Shown piece by piece: positions 58,001 through 61,008 of a stretch of 64,000 nt of DNA. The DNA comes from WVXT01 sp964403285 (lineage in GTDB: Bacteria; UBA6262; WVXT01): the NCBI GenBank assembly GCA_964403285.1, contig CAYOFG010000003.1, forward strand, positions 19,386 through 83,385, given 5' to 3'. Below the pieces are notes generated by a model. That model saw nothing but the letters and a program-made list of their open reading frames with translations, ran no database searches and was not told the DNA's origin. Every line of letters begins with the position of its first letter. The stretch's first letter is position 1. The position numbers and the translations under genes were made by a program.

Positions 58001-60701
58001 AGTTCTTGTGGGTGAAAGATACCGCTCGCAAGCTTTGGATGTGATTAAAGAAGTAATGGATATTTTAGGTAAGAATAGGCAATTGATAGAGGAAAAATTA
58101 CAGAAACAAGATGCTGTCGGCTTAGTCTTGAAGAAGTTTAGAAAAGTTACTCGGGGTAGTGGTGAATGGCTGGCTCTTAGAAAGACATACGATGTGGTTT
58201 CCGCTGGTTTACGGCACACTTCTCAACAGGATTCAGGGAAAACCAGCGATTCGCCAACCAAGTGGCTCAGGTCACTTCTATTGGGTGGATTGGGAATATT
58301 ATTATTTATGAACCAAGATTTGTTTGGAGCAGTTGGGGAGATTATGAAGAGTGGAGAGCAAGCATGGGGTAACATCGCTGGATTTCCTTTTGGATTGGGA
58401 TTGTGGGTGATATTGGCTTGTGCTGTTGCCGTTGTTGGTGCCCAGGCGATATACCGGGAGGTTAGCCTTGCAAGAAGCGACGTCGTGGAAATTGAGGAAG
58501 TCAGATTGCCTCGGGTTTTAGGGCTTGAAGGGCGACCATGGAAGGTCGCCCCTACGCGAGTGTGGCAGGCGCTCGTGCCTTTGTTTGAGGGAGCACAGAA
58601 GTTTGTTGCAGCTATTTTCCATAAGCCTTCAGCGAGGACACAACTGAGGATGAGCTGGGCTAATCTTCTTATTCAGCCAGAATTGTCAGAGGAAGAGATT
58701 TCAAGGATAAGAGCGCTTGCTGAGAAGTTAAGGAGAGGAGAGATAGCGCGGTTATGGACAAAGAGAGGACCTTTCTTTGCCAATCCTGAGATTAATCCCT
58801 TGTGGACATCTCCGGGAGAGGAGATAGCGGAAGAGGTAAGAGCAATTGAAGAGTTGGCTGAAAAAGTGAAGGAAAGACACGATTATGTAGTGGTGATTGG
58901 AAGAGCAGTGCCATACGCAAAAGTGGCAAAGGGCATAGGAGAAGCGAAAGGATATCCTCAAGTTCTTGCTCTTAATCCAGAGGCATTGAATGAGATTGAG
59001 AGCGAGATAAATCTGGAGAAGACACTGTTTGTGGTTTCCTCTCCAGTTCCAGGAGAGGGATATGAAGAATATAAACATTTCTATAGTGAGTTAACTAAAT
59101 TCTATAAAGCACAGGGAGTTTCTGCTGAGGAGATTACATCGGAAGTCGGCAGGCACTTTGTGGGAATAGGGGAAGCTAACAGGCCATTTGTTAAGGAAGC
59201 CAGAGAGAAGGAGTTCCTGAAGGTATTTAGTGAAGAGTCGGGTGTTTCTCGTTCAATATTCAGTTATGAAGGGCTGGTGCCATTGGCGCTGGCAGGCGTG
59301 AATATAGAGAGGTTCCTGGAGAGTAGCAAAGAGGGTAAAGCGATGTGTAGAGAAGAGAATTTTGAGAAGAATCCGGGTATGCAACTGGCTAAATCACTGG
59401 AAAAGATGATGGAGGCAGGGCGACAGATAGTTCTGGTATTGCCTGAAGAAATGGAAGGATTTGGGGAGTGGTGGCAGGAACTGGTTGAGAGTCTCTGGGG
59501 AGAAGAGGTGAGAATTACTGCGATAACAGAAAGGGAACTTTCCGGACCGGAAAGCTATGGAAAGAATGTAGCGTTTATACATTTGAATGTAGGGGCGACA
59601 TTTATGACGCCCCAGAATGTGGGTTTGATGAATCGAACCCCTACATTAAGCTTGTTAAAGGAGGCAGGATATCCTGTATTTGAGGTTCCTTTGCGGGGCG
59701 AGGAAGCCATTGGCGAACTATCCTATATTGCAGAACATTCTACTGCTCTCAGCTATCTTATGAGAATTGATAAATTGAGGGGGCCGGGTGGTGGAGAGAC
59801 GGCAGCGTCGGCTGAAGCTGCCGGCTACCAGCCGGGAGAGGTACTGTCTCAGGTAGCCGCAAGCTTTAGCTTGCGAAAGGTTGAGCCATTGTCAGAGTAT
59901 CCAGTCAACCCCCAGGTCCTCGAGTATAACGGCACGAAGGTATTTGTATTCGATTTTGAGAGTCTGTTCGATATAGAGCCAGTTAGAAAGGCAACTCCTT
60001 CCAGGATGAGTATAGAGTTTAGGGTTAAGCCGAAGAGCAAGGCAGTGTTTAAGATTATGGAGAAGATAGTCAAGGCAGGCGAGGAAGAGAATAATCCTGA
60101 TGGAGTGAAGTTTGCCCCTGTGTCCAGTAGAAGATATCTTAATGCAGGGGTTATGGAAGAGATGCTAAGAGACTATATGAGTGGATATGGTCTGGGGACA
60201 GAAGTTATATCGAGGGTGATAGATAGTGATTTTATAATTGATAGAAAGCAACTGGAAGATAACGGAGGGATAGTAGGGATAACGGAGAGTGGGAAGATAA
60301 TAAGCACGAAGGCAGTATTCAACATCATCAATGAGAAGCTACTGCTTTCAGGGAAGTCGGATGGTAATGGCACTGAGATAAAGATTATAACTGACAGTGA
60401 ATCCAGGTGGGCGAAGGATGGAACGAGGAAGATGATGGAGAGGATACTCTGGGTGCTGCTTGAGCCAGCGAAAGAAGGGGAGATGTTATCAACAGCGGCG
60501 GGTCTGGTGGTAGCTATAGAGGGCAGAGTATCTCAGTGGCTGATAGATTTTATAAAGGCGACATATTCTGAAGAAGAGGCAAAGAGGCTACTTTCTCGGA
60601 TAGTTAAGGATGGTAAGATTATTCTGCCGCCGATGCCAGTGGATAAGGAGTATCTTGAAGGAATTGAAAGTGAAGCGAGGATATACAAAGTCCAGGCATA
60701 A
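37086..60701 (+). CDS. Giant 7,871-residue multi-enzyme protein (HAD, PGM-like, AroE-like, radical SAM, PGI, HPr-like)
   Basis: One uninterrupted 23.6-kb ORF. Start MVAWWCSKANKIWLR matches the other giants. Order by residue: signal peptide (1-35); TIKI-like N-module (80-810); HAD hydrolase (818-1050); membrane segment with HEGVH (1075-1265); HEAT-like repeats (1290-1375); basic and unknown region (1400-1650); phosphohexomutase-like (1670-2310); shikimate-dehydrogenase-like (2345-2655); B12-type radical SAM (2815-3335); acetyltransferase-like (3380-3700); glucose-6-phosphate isomerase (3740-4650); membrane helix (~4998-5030); possible JAB-like segment (5050-5380); helical region; HPr-like (6050-6150); two unrecognised segments (6160-7055); membrane helices (7058-7130); C-terminal module (7150-7871). 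A SAFGG/TAFGG linker motif recurs at five borders. Preceded by a c-di-GMP riboswitch. The cargo points to sugar-phosphate handling, but with at least one active-site loss, so catalysis by every domain is not assured. Confidence 0.88.
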   Translation: MVAWWCSKANKIWLRVLAVVVSSVFFFTQVVGASVPDRSFWAERRKARQKLLASREKPHQSDRRESLGEKLEEKDVAGEVSSLITPHNLFTVPSQYGTVREVHTQGSSKEPQGMGNRLIIHIQDAHSSPEAQLNSANILKYLRDSLAQTSGVSSESLTREDETIVSHSRVDGVSSEGLTKPLLICVEGSSGLIDTTLLSSFPEEKVKEEVASEFLKEGKITGEEYFAIIKDEKAPVVNIYGVEDKRAYEKNLKAFDEGISSGEKIRNYFQKVQEEINPLKARLYNKRLKDLESKIEAYQKKKISLSQYCQYLHRLLDDAGSMNRTSTESNVGTTFMTPKRYPNFRLFVEASQFEEKIDFSRVDSERSKYIKELSEKLTNDELSELLIMSLDYRLGKVTSGEYYTYLQSLSSRMGKGLRSEDPRILTELVTSKEGKNEYPNLNLYIKYNKLYDRIDQNKLFSEINELEEELKEGLCETEEERQLVKLSRMLGVLEDLVSLKISNEDLAYYYKHRDEITSGMFSNFITESNSRLTLRSFDTPNEFLECKVKALLKFEEFYRIALSRNEALVDNTISRMEKEGAKVAVLIAGGFHTPGITELLRDRNISYVVVTPRLGEGYSSDLEISPRKKRTDFEKAIAGIMGALRPASLLVENQSFKILSAMQLYFGSLIARSQLPPAKIEKELAQMRDKWQSELGDLAQLLRKEWQIELDIAELKEMIENVAFLPVVLTRGKEAFALGVTRRRERSLPFVFKYDLVEKKVSEVIFGEENCREFLSSGSFDNKKEDQVVALGKLPELWNFLSDASLESIAKKILRIPKGIPKIVFFDLDGVLFRTPTNRFDTPAKILSKYGVEISAEQLEEITHPSEEWFRKVMLGEITEQELITYINQKLREFGLKKDLTIDEFFEIYFCERTPNEKFYPLLRKLKSKGIKLGIISDRFAGDPIVFRKKLDASFPGIFEREDLIFFSCEKHLSKQSIALFELAKNAARTKFDIKPEEILFVDDNEKFINVAQSAGLEALQYVFYDEEAPEPASYEIFRDILALPLSLENNLLESKKKPGSGLDLADTKKDTEKTSVLGLGAATLLTFGLGLLEILHTSMPQTGSEWSLFVPAVVLSLYGLPFLGTFLTSLFIVPFISLKGKKDAPELKKIVEESIAGKRAKEIVYEEFSGWQKFKVARVKPENKILYINKRWIVESDWAFINRLRKLILPIILAHEGVHFTINLSLRAIPPFIHFLNEIPAYFIMPISFLKKWSLSPISTRNANRPLYKGGSDLVKKYGGRFAGWISLLRSKNHYFQDMAKSKLIRMGKSAIPVLQKALEDDYACVRQSAAEALGEIGPEAKEAVPALEKALEGDDLSFVREAVAKALTKITGKDYTKQAEAQDNTLNNGDSFDSAFGGEGKGKGDFLAFDKGVSDEDADRLARENAIGGKIKYKKIGQAIRRIGRGRGKISFGKRGRNNQRVGKILASTFKELKRQNVQFKFSKGFGRYVNRVDNIVYLDEVLREAFQKRPPPARLVQLFAFLAHQGSHNEIFEPDNLPKEFTEEAYAGLAELEIYILAGKALREKLRRTVKSDLAKQNISWDNVILDELFDLADEYDITTPPMTLEFYHDGLFTYVGKGKFVSQIVLSCRENLIPENLRELYTYLRTQERQGKIESSEVGSTILGICENLTRRGYDKQGVEELKRLIENKDWEELTTSFFREVTFGTAGIRGVRGRPKDTDTSEEGQYLPGPNRINPDTIKRYTIGVANYILNHGLKEQGVVVARDTRIGSRRFTEEVIKVLRRKGIKVFRFEADRPVAEMALAVVELGAALGIEVTAIHNPQSDNGYRISNEFGAQLFGPEKRAIVVEIERVEIEDVDDLKLDEFDPEKDRNNHPDLHRIIGGSDTDRNMDRVYKDRVTEYILNPRIVQENAPKVRIAYDPLYGAGRNIVYELLKNELGFDVQRYEPHSVSDGRFPGLPKNPDPAEEGILDEVTNWADTLGEIDFILGTDPDSDRAAFRVKDGDGKWRLLKANDVWSLLVWYRLTQLKAMKESDTLPDIYKDIHQGKVTGKDMLTDGYVIETWVTTDLIEAIVNSFGLSTEFRPKVGFSAIAEVALDKIALPVLCERYALNLEDVLNHYKEEGVQYIAERLARSRRDVLQEIFAILRSRLLGGFEESNGVSFGGHTLEKDGLLASVAVAEIAAYAKSQNTTLYELLNRIYLEYGYYATQNIPLKLDELTGNAEKKKILESLGQKLIEVNQYRGTEEALKIGSSEIIEARSGREITHMDEEGYKFSLSDTDWVIPRPSGTEPKIRFYGQVKVDPSLLTQENIEQEKQKADQRAENLVKQAQEFATRGILTEEPISKPLKESFILNFIKSLKQRAEEAGYPVNEQTKFSLLIGGHVKTSPSFRIVNYLLQLAEENVVYLPYEISSEKELEELIQILRESPRLVELIISDPYKICALNYVDELAESAKKAQAVNNIVITRDNKLLGSMFDGLAFIYWWKDILGKSLDNKKIIHLGAGGVARAFAAAVSEEASNVEFVFSDVSGRRLYTLKDIIESWGKNIKVKIIKVAPGSESEELNKELTDADIVVNGTGLGKTKGNIYAYPRLDYTRMKGKVCIDWNYRPAAKNLFLKYSQDNGATIYNALGFLITGFYYTLGAISDKTEVFDFDKLLRFAKDKLGFKKADEADFEGDARMVKAREALAECLPVLAQLSPLGLIKETKRRLSRPEIPFIEQVIVILDSLFKQDKSFAWDVLKKLRDYFSVTGWGILSNAIEYHLPDLFPHPEEESSISYSLSVPEEDRNKAISKYGIGITDKDKARGNTVVPHSLISKIQSIRKGFKVALIGPSQLNLETNKRYEMISTPFLPIGVNAVMGHLLERQTEIKAFDPNNPKELEELFEYVKAQDVILGISPLHDTLQFDLQLLDKLQEKVNRYLVVAGGIEASTNDKFFLKNHIVDIVFSGPSEYPFKEFLEFLESKRDVKEIMRIKGIKFYDGETVRSTGKISYSSELFEETIRKFPWEKMGLVDFVKERSLEIRLPVSFLLCSDKCKFCSVPAFRRTFRCLSRIITIRPDLLVEMIEKISYILSSAGIDPNKVTFYLQDENFFAHPSRVKKFIQALKKAKEKGRIPKGYSFSVKANVGFRKEDIYKELGELNFTTLGIGIEHWDNDVLAGMNKRFTTEEAEEMFKMMLKYGITPTVFLIIFPPGSNLISATKTLNKAKEWKDLGCDVKLNLFVSAYPETRFLKEYEDNIVHKEVNYREKKYLIPWIILPNDPTLLEKSIKYINTSPDKNFNFRLGDFTAEELIAYFSGKTENVRPEHRPYSSEILDNRVVIRKMGKWVLADAKEDGYSFTTAFGGKGRDDNSLDNVGSDATAHSGEVRRGKTQRGQQGPLEPQLISVLKPGLHRERNLQLEKELASLIDQEGQRALTQLLKLISGYTSITNSAQDEIYHFIYGFIEDLPELLRTYRNPAERLAAIRKKISDLEKELAKDRENVDRTRLVLRNLWAWYSRIILPDKPTIRLSPDYIGSYSLDSLPKGIKDFRIEGFNRKDKKLMQEWESWARRNSDGTTEERYLVNLLPKYFHWVDAIEGRIPGFKLISIDSQGKKHIEGWVVFDEIHGEGLIVAYRENAPWNRIDNPRRIKGVATLLEKRVIEEAIRKGYNGRVFSIPETKDGIRFALSMGAIRAYQPKTQYGNVSWWVYKLAPEVGADRAKTMRDTEDFSDNSESFDTAFGGGGRDDKSLDKGDPLDAAEVHSSVVVEPQEKYEKFKPLRLQATLIEKNHLNFKITKGSITQGARDRFRRRTRAIKYLPKAPPKGWTQDILITPDTTLTKDGKRHLGEIVDGEIRYYPVVLEKDKELADLFNSSPIEAQRLIESVILKEILSALKKDYKVLLSCLPTGYISANFKILSPFNQNKVSCSEAWYRQIKQRFVSLEVDLSKLSGRIKGGLTRYARLLQSKTYANVQKIVADKTRDDAYGFESRDRGIFGPTVEEARYAIEAKIKEWHDMGIRVMLHCGIGGQALGNRTLLEPATYNLGWEVIVLEKLGYDFNQIFDALEKKGISASQICMHVSSKSGTTDETMINFQAGLKTLIMRLSKEKFGDERVGLELIGILGGLDDLAKLGAEEVEGLNLSDKAKTLLRELFRRIIFTTTLGEEKGSRLYAFARCKLVRSILGPAGIPVVGIPDNIGGRFSERSPSGDVTSSFAGRDISKISQGAHEVLDIYTSTNPNINLALKAACYLYLLNPDYIVVAVQVSNMRAVASALAQKFPESWGKGGIGPMVLVCTGQKVLDKMAQAMENYRAAFILINVTGEKVKPLVLKDPNLPCLIYTQMGLGEKEEARRLLFSDELTKWFGELNAAAVTEDYRSSIYQPFDFQTQPFVDIGKKLMEETARNLSRDEISRSERYSRFFAQGRRFPQLFRSRGITTQNILTRMLTLREDLGSLTKDRLPKETNRQEDEQLLACIKQIKKLMAEQAHCRSMRGTHKIDNKIYEQFARIAEYGSNPQPAYIEKPALVLALLCADHIIRGKIPLPIFYTHQVEAEILGRWYKYIMQNVPNEYGIGTREQHSYFQSLLGGKDVALPILVDVFTPLERVRQTQEPIWYIGLAKDYLKGLYPDEVRRLYLEAEFDAFVSEKVPEELRDKIRRKDPRDCAILRIWDLSTDTGLIEAFRFFGRFNALLSKTVSLLHQEISIDGRAERLRATLEEEEDQNAGQIIHATDEMLGTVLRNPRLLNLELLEALSRQPIKVAQAIWRKGGDKTGLKEWHTRTSKRDVKQLLREIRQPYVLWNKINMLQRLETKRILAEQWLEINRKVVSELINIDAQVAKNHLALFSLLFNDQGLPVYLNGAPQKFVYHQVSDDSEYRKELKGVVPGRNFRLRGTLEYPLNEPRGYLGFEPPINKESFLRLKLNRFELTKEDIKSFSKLAMAECIQAVEFFAPLVHSDKPLILHSDFIEMVARAGISIPKKDLTISKFLQLVKPKGPSSTTLSSLGIFAIPSLAEAAGITVQQIQQILELAIIVGGVGIIIWLVWDYIKGEREIERETDKLLSSFKSKVKSEIDKLLSSFREVSHPVILKPKMSDILFVKGDVQVLFSANILEKLAHMTKISRKLRVELMATVKVKDGRAQEIEYCGDDRKIAVVKADLPASTRMNPYNREDPKSFYFPGTENPLFRLFNWAHKIKRKEDVLNSERQKELKDASKLMQEQFSFYRSIVDFFSISKNRRVEIDSGVAASLPDKSDEELFNLSVDLRNLSLIATEWIASEKLIPIMEEPVSKESLPKYDQKIYIHTHPKEYACPPSAIRIGDQEIGDVFVPGFFAGEISGLILDTKEGDELFLLYEADASNKQKYQDMFGKFWQPGHPSILEDLREVAMKPTKHNSYFLTNHLTKGIKDEAEAIGDTKDSSDKGSSKKEQYGADKCACLGKDKRLSTREIGQRAKANILKLSKEEIKKIIQLWIETRRYWDLRSEIDNFIKRGRKIEISSQFGALSVRVGNTIYLDKIFRDVSYEGKKNEITGSISGELKAKMHLVSFLFGSVIANELADTSKRGSLKEQFIEEALAVIEELRKLDHILLDKNELVAFLKQWAIQNEMEPEDIVIDEGLPFMILQDSYSKQFLLKAIDLVRDVNPEFKEVGDAQNLWKDLAIAGFEKSNEVEEMGCWIDALTEIMKEDKNKISEIIELFDRYFIKLDKYSGWPGRVVSDNVVKILGVYGDIGGKKGLDGLRKALGYSFVADRDSAVNKVWDILLSQVEDIPKLREMVLTYISAANRIGKICDLVIGLSKRKEGLIDHQVVASLVKRFAEAANSIWHNRQDGLVGLVVWGGLGDEWPAVLSGLYSLGWGKIISFVKDNPSVIEGQAWQKLAEEAFLEILGHSIEISKNGIAVFNLFIGTKGIEEICSLPNKFVEYHVHDEGTSRWDKEGESLINSALRGSIGFAIDLAKGFIRIDPPSEEKDKDAYLKRKLDKKVLTGKDKRKYEEIVVQDIIQAVSLLAQRANPDKELKLVDSVKEMFKNQGIFLPERLTIKTFTEAVETPEKYKPERKVKPPKAVKFKEVRTPTYARYRFRITKPEGLHMKVAIEIVKLMENFKGKVTITKEKDKRTANAGSIDELIMLAAGPGSTVIIEAKGEDALNVASAVEGALKGKTIETAFGGERRRDIEFREEVGTFKTGVSAEKLPLQLQGIFKIFQRKTDIVMQRVNNFVRNSGIIADYKEHKIIHQLIEFIDEPKDEQQALRRKSYFPRENWKTERPYELVVWISRDVLENITSINNPKIRDLVIDAMVLEACMHFYPGYNAFDILYDRETWKKSKQGQERIASELDSLAQADLNKEVNNDRLSHLIYQLALSFLPFNAEFIRGVEDKLGYPIDWTEVLTHFSRRGPVETNKRARNVIETKAAEFFYYICYTDLDKPQTEQEFREAFQERFIRYYEYNFWMDMPAYEEGFEQGKTYEELIEEKAVELFNDENRSIAANRLGSYSLSTTREPVVSFYFNTTFGGENKEKDTRKSHPAFSRTSSFEADNPKTENYVGRATKPSEALVERYRLLVNKVSDKSKDDKGVFNRAYLITFTVLAAYLAEQRGGLNKELIKQFRKNLITQLKSANEEQISKALRNLRKIYMPMDNPKKSIANGLYSMVKLADDKKDYTKVRLTTSEPSKVFLLVKYYYFARSVLRDERRLKQFWTKSIDLADSVLNVYYFWGQEGSESEHVKWWMSRLLIALKNADKLCIDEAKEILTDEIYIKLETEQKDFIVNKLWKMLDLAYQGKDPAQVLLRSKDFEKWEPVNRKIRKKVALDIISQEFSADELEHLTEEMKSPSFKGKVEKANRPVLYLLLRRLKCILDKIDARNKLPNKFPKPNKIGGLSTLREALEHRKIIELITSNDIRWPSGERVTPEDVRKHNIVELLLDDSGGYCMSNLGWFHLQKMVGREGERYYLMTVGSMPYNGQHDTCGPEEIASLIIDSVVLRSEADRRNARKVLVGERYRSQALDVIKEVMDILGKNRQLIEEKLQKQDAVGLVLKKFRKVTRGSGEWLALRKTYDVVSAGLRHTSQQDSGKTSDSPTKWLRSLLLGGLGILLFMNQDLFGAVGEIMKSGEQAWGNIAGFPFGLGLWVILACAVAVVGAQAIYREVSLARSDVVEIEEVRLPRVLGLEGRPWKVAPTRVWQALVPLFEGAQKFVAAIFHKPSARTQLRMSWANLLIQPELSEEEISRIRALAEKLRRGEIARLWTKRGPFFANPEINPLWTSPGEEIAEEVRAIEELAEKVKERHDYVVVIGRAVPYAKVAKGIGEAKGYPQVLALNPEALNEIESEINLEKTLFVVSSPVPGEGYEEYKHFYSELTKFYKAQGVSAEEITSEVGRHFVGIGEANRPFVKEAREKEFLKVFSEESGVSRSIFSYEGLVPLALAGVNIERFLESSKEGKAMCREENFEKNPGMQLAKSLEKMMEAGRQIVLVLPEEMEGFGEWWQELVESLWGEEVRITAITERELSGPESYGKNVAFIHLNVGATFMTPQNVGLMNRTPTLSLLKEAGYPVFEVPLRGEEAIGELSYIAEHSTALSYLMRIDKLRGPGGGETAASAEAAGYQPGEVLSQVAASFSLRKVEPLSEYPVNPQVLEYNGTKVFVFDFESLFDIEPVRKATPSRMSIEFRVKPKSKAVFKIMEKIVKAGEEENNPDGVKFAPVSSRRYLNAGVMEEMLRDYMSGYGLGTEVISRVIDSDFIIDRKQLEDNGGIVGITESGKIISTKAVFNIINEKLLLSGKSDGNGTEIKIITDSESRWAKDGTRKMMERILWVLLEPAKEGEMLSTAAGLVVAIEGRVSQWLIDFIKATYSEEEAKRLLSRIVKDGKIILPPMPVDKEYLEGIESEARIYKVQA
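37536..37622 (+). repeat. In-frame GAAA-loop hairpin cluster
   Basis: Two GGAGTGTCAAGC-GAAA/GAAG-GCTTGAC units and a GAAACTATCGTTTC hairpin, coding SGVSSESLTRED and DGVSSEGLTK. Longer than the corresponding insertion in copy 1. Confidence 0.8.
38042..38099 (+). repeat. In-frame palindrome cluster
   Basis: GGGTTCGATGAATCGAACC-TCTAC and GTAGGGACGACATTTATGACGCCC, coding GSMNRTST and GTTFMTP. Confidence 0.78.
38666..38740 (+). repeat. In-frame hairpin cluster
   Basis: GTCAAACTCTCGTTTGAC, a second TCGTTTGACACTCC, ACTCCAAACGAATTCTTGGAGT and GTAAAGTGAAAGCTTTAC, all translated. Confidence 0.75.
39535..40240 (+). other. HAD-superfamily hydrolase domain
   Basis: FFDLDGVLF near 39559 (motif I), GIISDRF near 39889 (motif II, Ser), a downstream Lys and ILFVDDNEKF near 40081 (motif IV). 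Complete motif set and usual length (~230 residues), so likely an active phosphatase or mutase-type HAD. Confidence 0.82.
40300..40880 (+). other. Membrane segment with HExxH motif (peptidase-like)
   Basis: Two hydrophobic helices (40318-40500), a soluble loop, then ILAHEGVHFTINL near 40719-40757 and further hydrophobic helices (FLNEIPAYFIMPISFL). HEGVH with a following NEIPA Glu could be a zinc peptidase site. It takes the place between N-module and cargo that the FNPF linker has in the other gene. Confidence 0.5.
40950..41215 (+). other. HEAT-like repeats
   Basis: Units such as AIPVLQKALEDDYACVRQSA and AVPALEKALEGDDLSFVREA, each followed by AEALGEIG or AKALTKIT, are PBS-lyase/HEAT-type helical repeats. 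Likely a protein-interaction surface. Confidence 0.75.
42090..44010 (+). other. Phosphohexomutase-like domain lacking the catalytic serine
   Basis: FGTAGIRGVRGR opens the domain. The phosphoserine loop reads TAIHNPQSDNGYR at 42542-42580, with Ile where Ser is expected. GTDPDSDRAAF near 43060 (metal loop), EESNGVSFGGH near 43560 and RPSGTEPKIRFY near 43953 are intact. Probably binds a phosphosugar but cannot carry out the standard phosphoserine mechanism. Confidence 0.82.
44120..45050 (+). other. Shikimate dehydrogenase-like domain
   Basis: ISDPYKICALNYVDELAESA with NNIVI aligns with the substrate-binding region (PYK Lys kept). LLGSMFDGLAF stands for the GxNTDG strand, with Asn-Thr lost. HLGAGGVARA near 44599 is the NADP-binding loop. 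A diverged AroE-family oxidoreductase; substrate may not be shikimate. Confidence 0.68.
45530..47095 (+). other. B12-binding-type radical SAM domain
   Basis: An N-terminal alpha/beta segment (VALIGPSQLN through LVVAGGIEAS) looks like the cobalamin-binding part. LLCSDKCKFCSVPAF at 46178-46222 gives the CxxxCxxC cluster site. LQDENFF, GIGIEHWDNDVLAGMNK and FLIIFPPG are typical of this class. Possible role: methylation or rearrangement of a cell-envelope molecule. Confidence 0.78.
47220..48200 (+). other. Possible acetyltransferase-like (GNAT) segment
   Basis: Helical first half. Near 47970-48130, RRIKGVATLLEKRVIEEAIRK-type helix, a VFSIPETKDG strand and SMGAIRA resemble the acetyl-CoA-binding part of GNAT proteins. 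Weak, by pattern only. Confidence 0.35.
48300..51050 (+). other. pgi: Glucose-6-phosphate isomerase domain
   Basis: LHCGIGGQALGNRT near 49102 (GGS-like loop), VSSKSGTTDET near 49270-49302 (phosphate loop, intact), GGRFSERSPSG near 49628 and a late GTREQHSYFQ near 50755 (catalytic His region) are PGI landmarks in order. An N-terminal ~180 residues and internal insertions make it longer than usual. It should interconvert glucose-6-phosphate and fructose-6-phosphate. Contrast the C-terminal module, which has lost these loops. Confidence 0.78.
51050..55230 (+). other. Helical region with membrane helix and possible JAB-like segment
   Basis: 51050-52080 is helical and unrecognised. A membrane helix (LELAIIVGGVGIIIWLVWDYI) lies near 52115-52177. 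At ~52925, YIHTHPKEYACPPSA resembles the HxHP...PS part of JAB/MPN metalloproteases but the following Asp spacing is wrong. 53330-55200 is mostly helical. A ~85-residue unit recurs within it: 51738-52010 and 54913-55175 share PP, LKL/LDKK, L(T/G)K and IQAV landmarks. Confidence 0.4.
52206..52272 (+). repeat. Short in-frame tandem repeat (45-bp period)
   Basis: GATAAACTTTTATCTTCTTTT occurs at 52206 and 52251, giving two DKLLSSF units joined by a basic spacer right after the membrane helix. Confidence 0.85.
55240..55530 (+). other. HPr-like phosphocarrier domain
   Basis: KPEGLHMKVAIEIVKLM near 55278-55330 corresponds to the HPr active-site loop (GLHARPA), with His kept and Arg replaced by Lys-Val. 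NAGSIDELIMLAAGPGS near 55384 matches the Ser46-type regulatory loop, and EGALKG ends the ~85-residue domain. No EI or EII genes are in the window. It ends in the recurrent TAFGG linker. Confidence 0.75.
55560..58250 (+). other. Two unrecognised cargo segments
   Basis: 55560-56530 and 56590-58250 are separated by a TTFGG linker (56550-56567). Both are mostly helical and charged. A segment GGYCMSNLGWFHLQ near 57801 contains a Cys and aromatic residues, and PYNGQHDTCGPEE follows near 57898, suggestive of a Cys/His site, but I do not recognise the family. Confidence 0.35.
58530..58554 (+). repeat. In-frame palindrome (GGGCGACC type), copy 2
   Basis: Same GGGCGACC-ATGGAA-GGTCGCCC core and downstream CTACGCGAGTGTGGCAG as at 8298, at the equivalent point of the C-terminal module. 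Confidence 0.75.
59589..59644 (+). repeat. In-frame double palindrome (GTAGGGG...CCCCTAC), copy 2
   Basis: Same composite as at 9366-9421 and at the homologous site, translated to TFMTP and NRTPT, with one change breaking the GGGTTCGAT arm (GGGTTTGAT). Confidence 0.8.
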
Positions 60702-60796
60702 TGGAGTAGCGAAGCAAAGCTTCGCATCAATATAAGATTTTGAAATAACAGAAATTTGTAGGCACAATTTCAAATTGTGCGATTTGTTTTGAAATA

Positions 60797-60902
60797 ACAA
60801 TATTCCGAAAAGGCAAACCTCGAGCAATCGGGGGGCGCAAAGCCTCGGGGTTACATAGATAGGCAATCTTACAGTTGAACTGGCCGGGCTGCCGATAACG
60901 AG
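60797..60902 (+). promoter_or_regulatory. c-di-GMP-I (GEMM) riboswitch aptamer 3
   Basis: AAGGCAAACC, GGGCGCAAAGCC, GGGTTACATAG and CCGGGCTGCCGATAACGAG. One base differs from the other two copies in the AGGGCAAACC box. It precedes the response-regulator gene, with a giant gene 180 bp further on. A hairpin GCACAATTTCAAATTGTGC (60762-60780) lies just upstream. Confidence 0.9.
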
Positions 60903-60936
60903 TATGGGGAACCCGTTATGGAGCCCGGCCTTTTTT
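60892..60936 (+). terminator. Riboswitch expression-platform terminator 3
   Basis: GGCCGGGCT pairs perfectly with AGCCCGGCC, followed by six T. As in the other copies the 5' arm lies in the aptamer 3' strand. Confidence 0.85.
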
Positions 60937-60962
60937 GAATAAATTTTCCTCTTCCTTGGGGA

Positions 60963-60992
60963 GTAGGGGATGGCATTGCGTCCGTCCCCTAC
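60963..60992 (+). repeat. Palindrome before the response regulator
   Basis: GTAGGGGATGG...CCGTCCCCTAC. It contains an ATG (60970) in frame with the regulator. As with the 8,608-residue gene, this is a repeat-borne ATG, not a likely start. Confidence 0.7.
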
Positions 60993-61008
60993 AGGAAGGA
61001 ATATTACC

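Larger units (their letters stand above)
58260..60701 (+). other. Membrane helices plus conserved C-terminal module (PGI-like plus HAD-like), copy 3
   Basis: LLLGGLGILLFM and GLWVILACAVAVVGA are membrane helices. The module then follows copies 1 and 2: VVVIGRAVPYAK, INLEKTLFVVSS, GRHFVGIGEAN, LALAGVNIERF, IVLVLPEE, LLKEAGYPVFEV. The HAD-like part opens KVFVFDFES near 59937. Ends EARIYKVQA, TAA. No SGTT loop. Confidence 0.65.
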
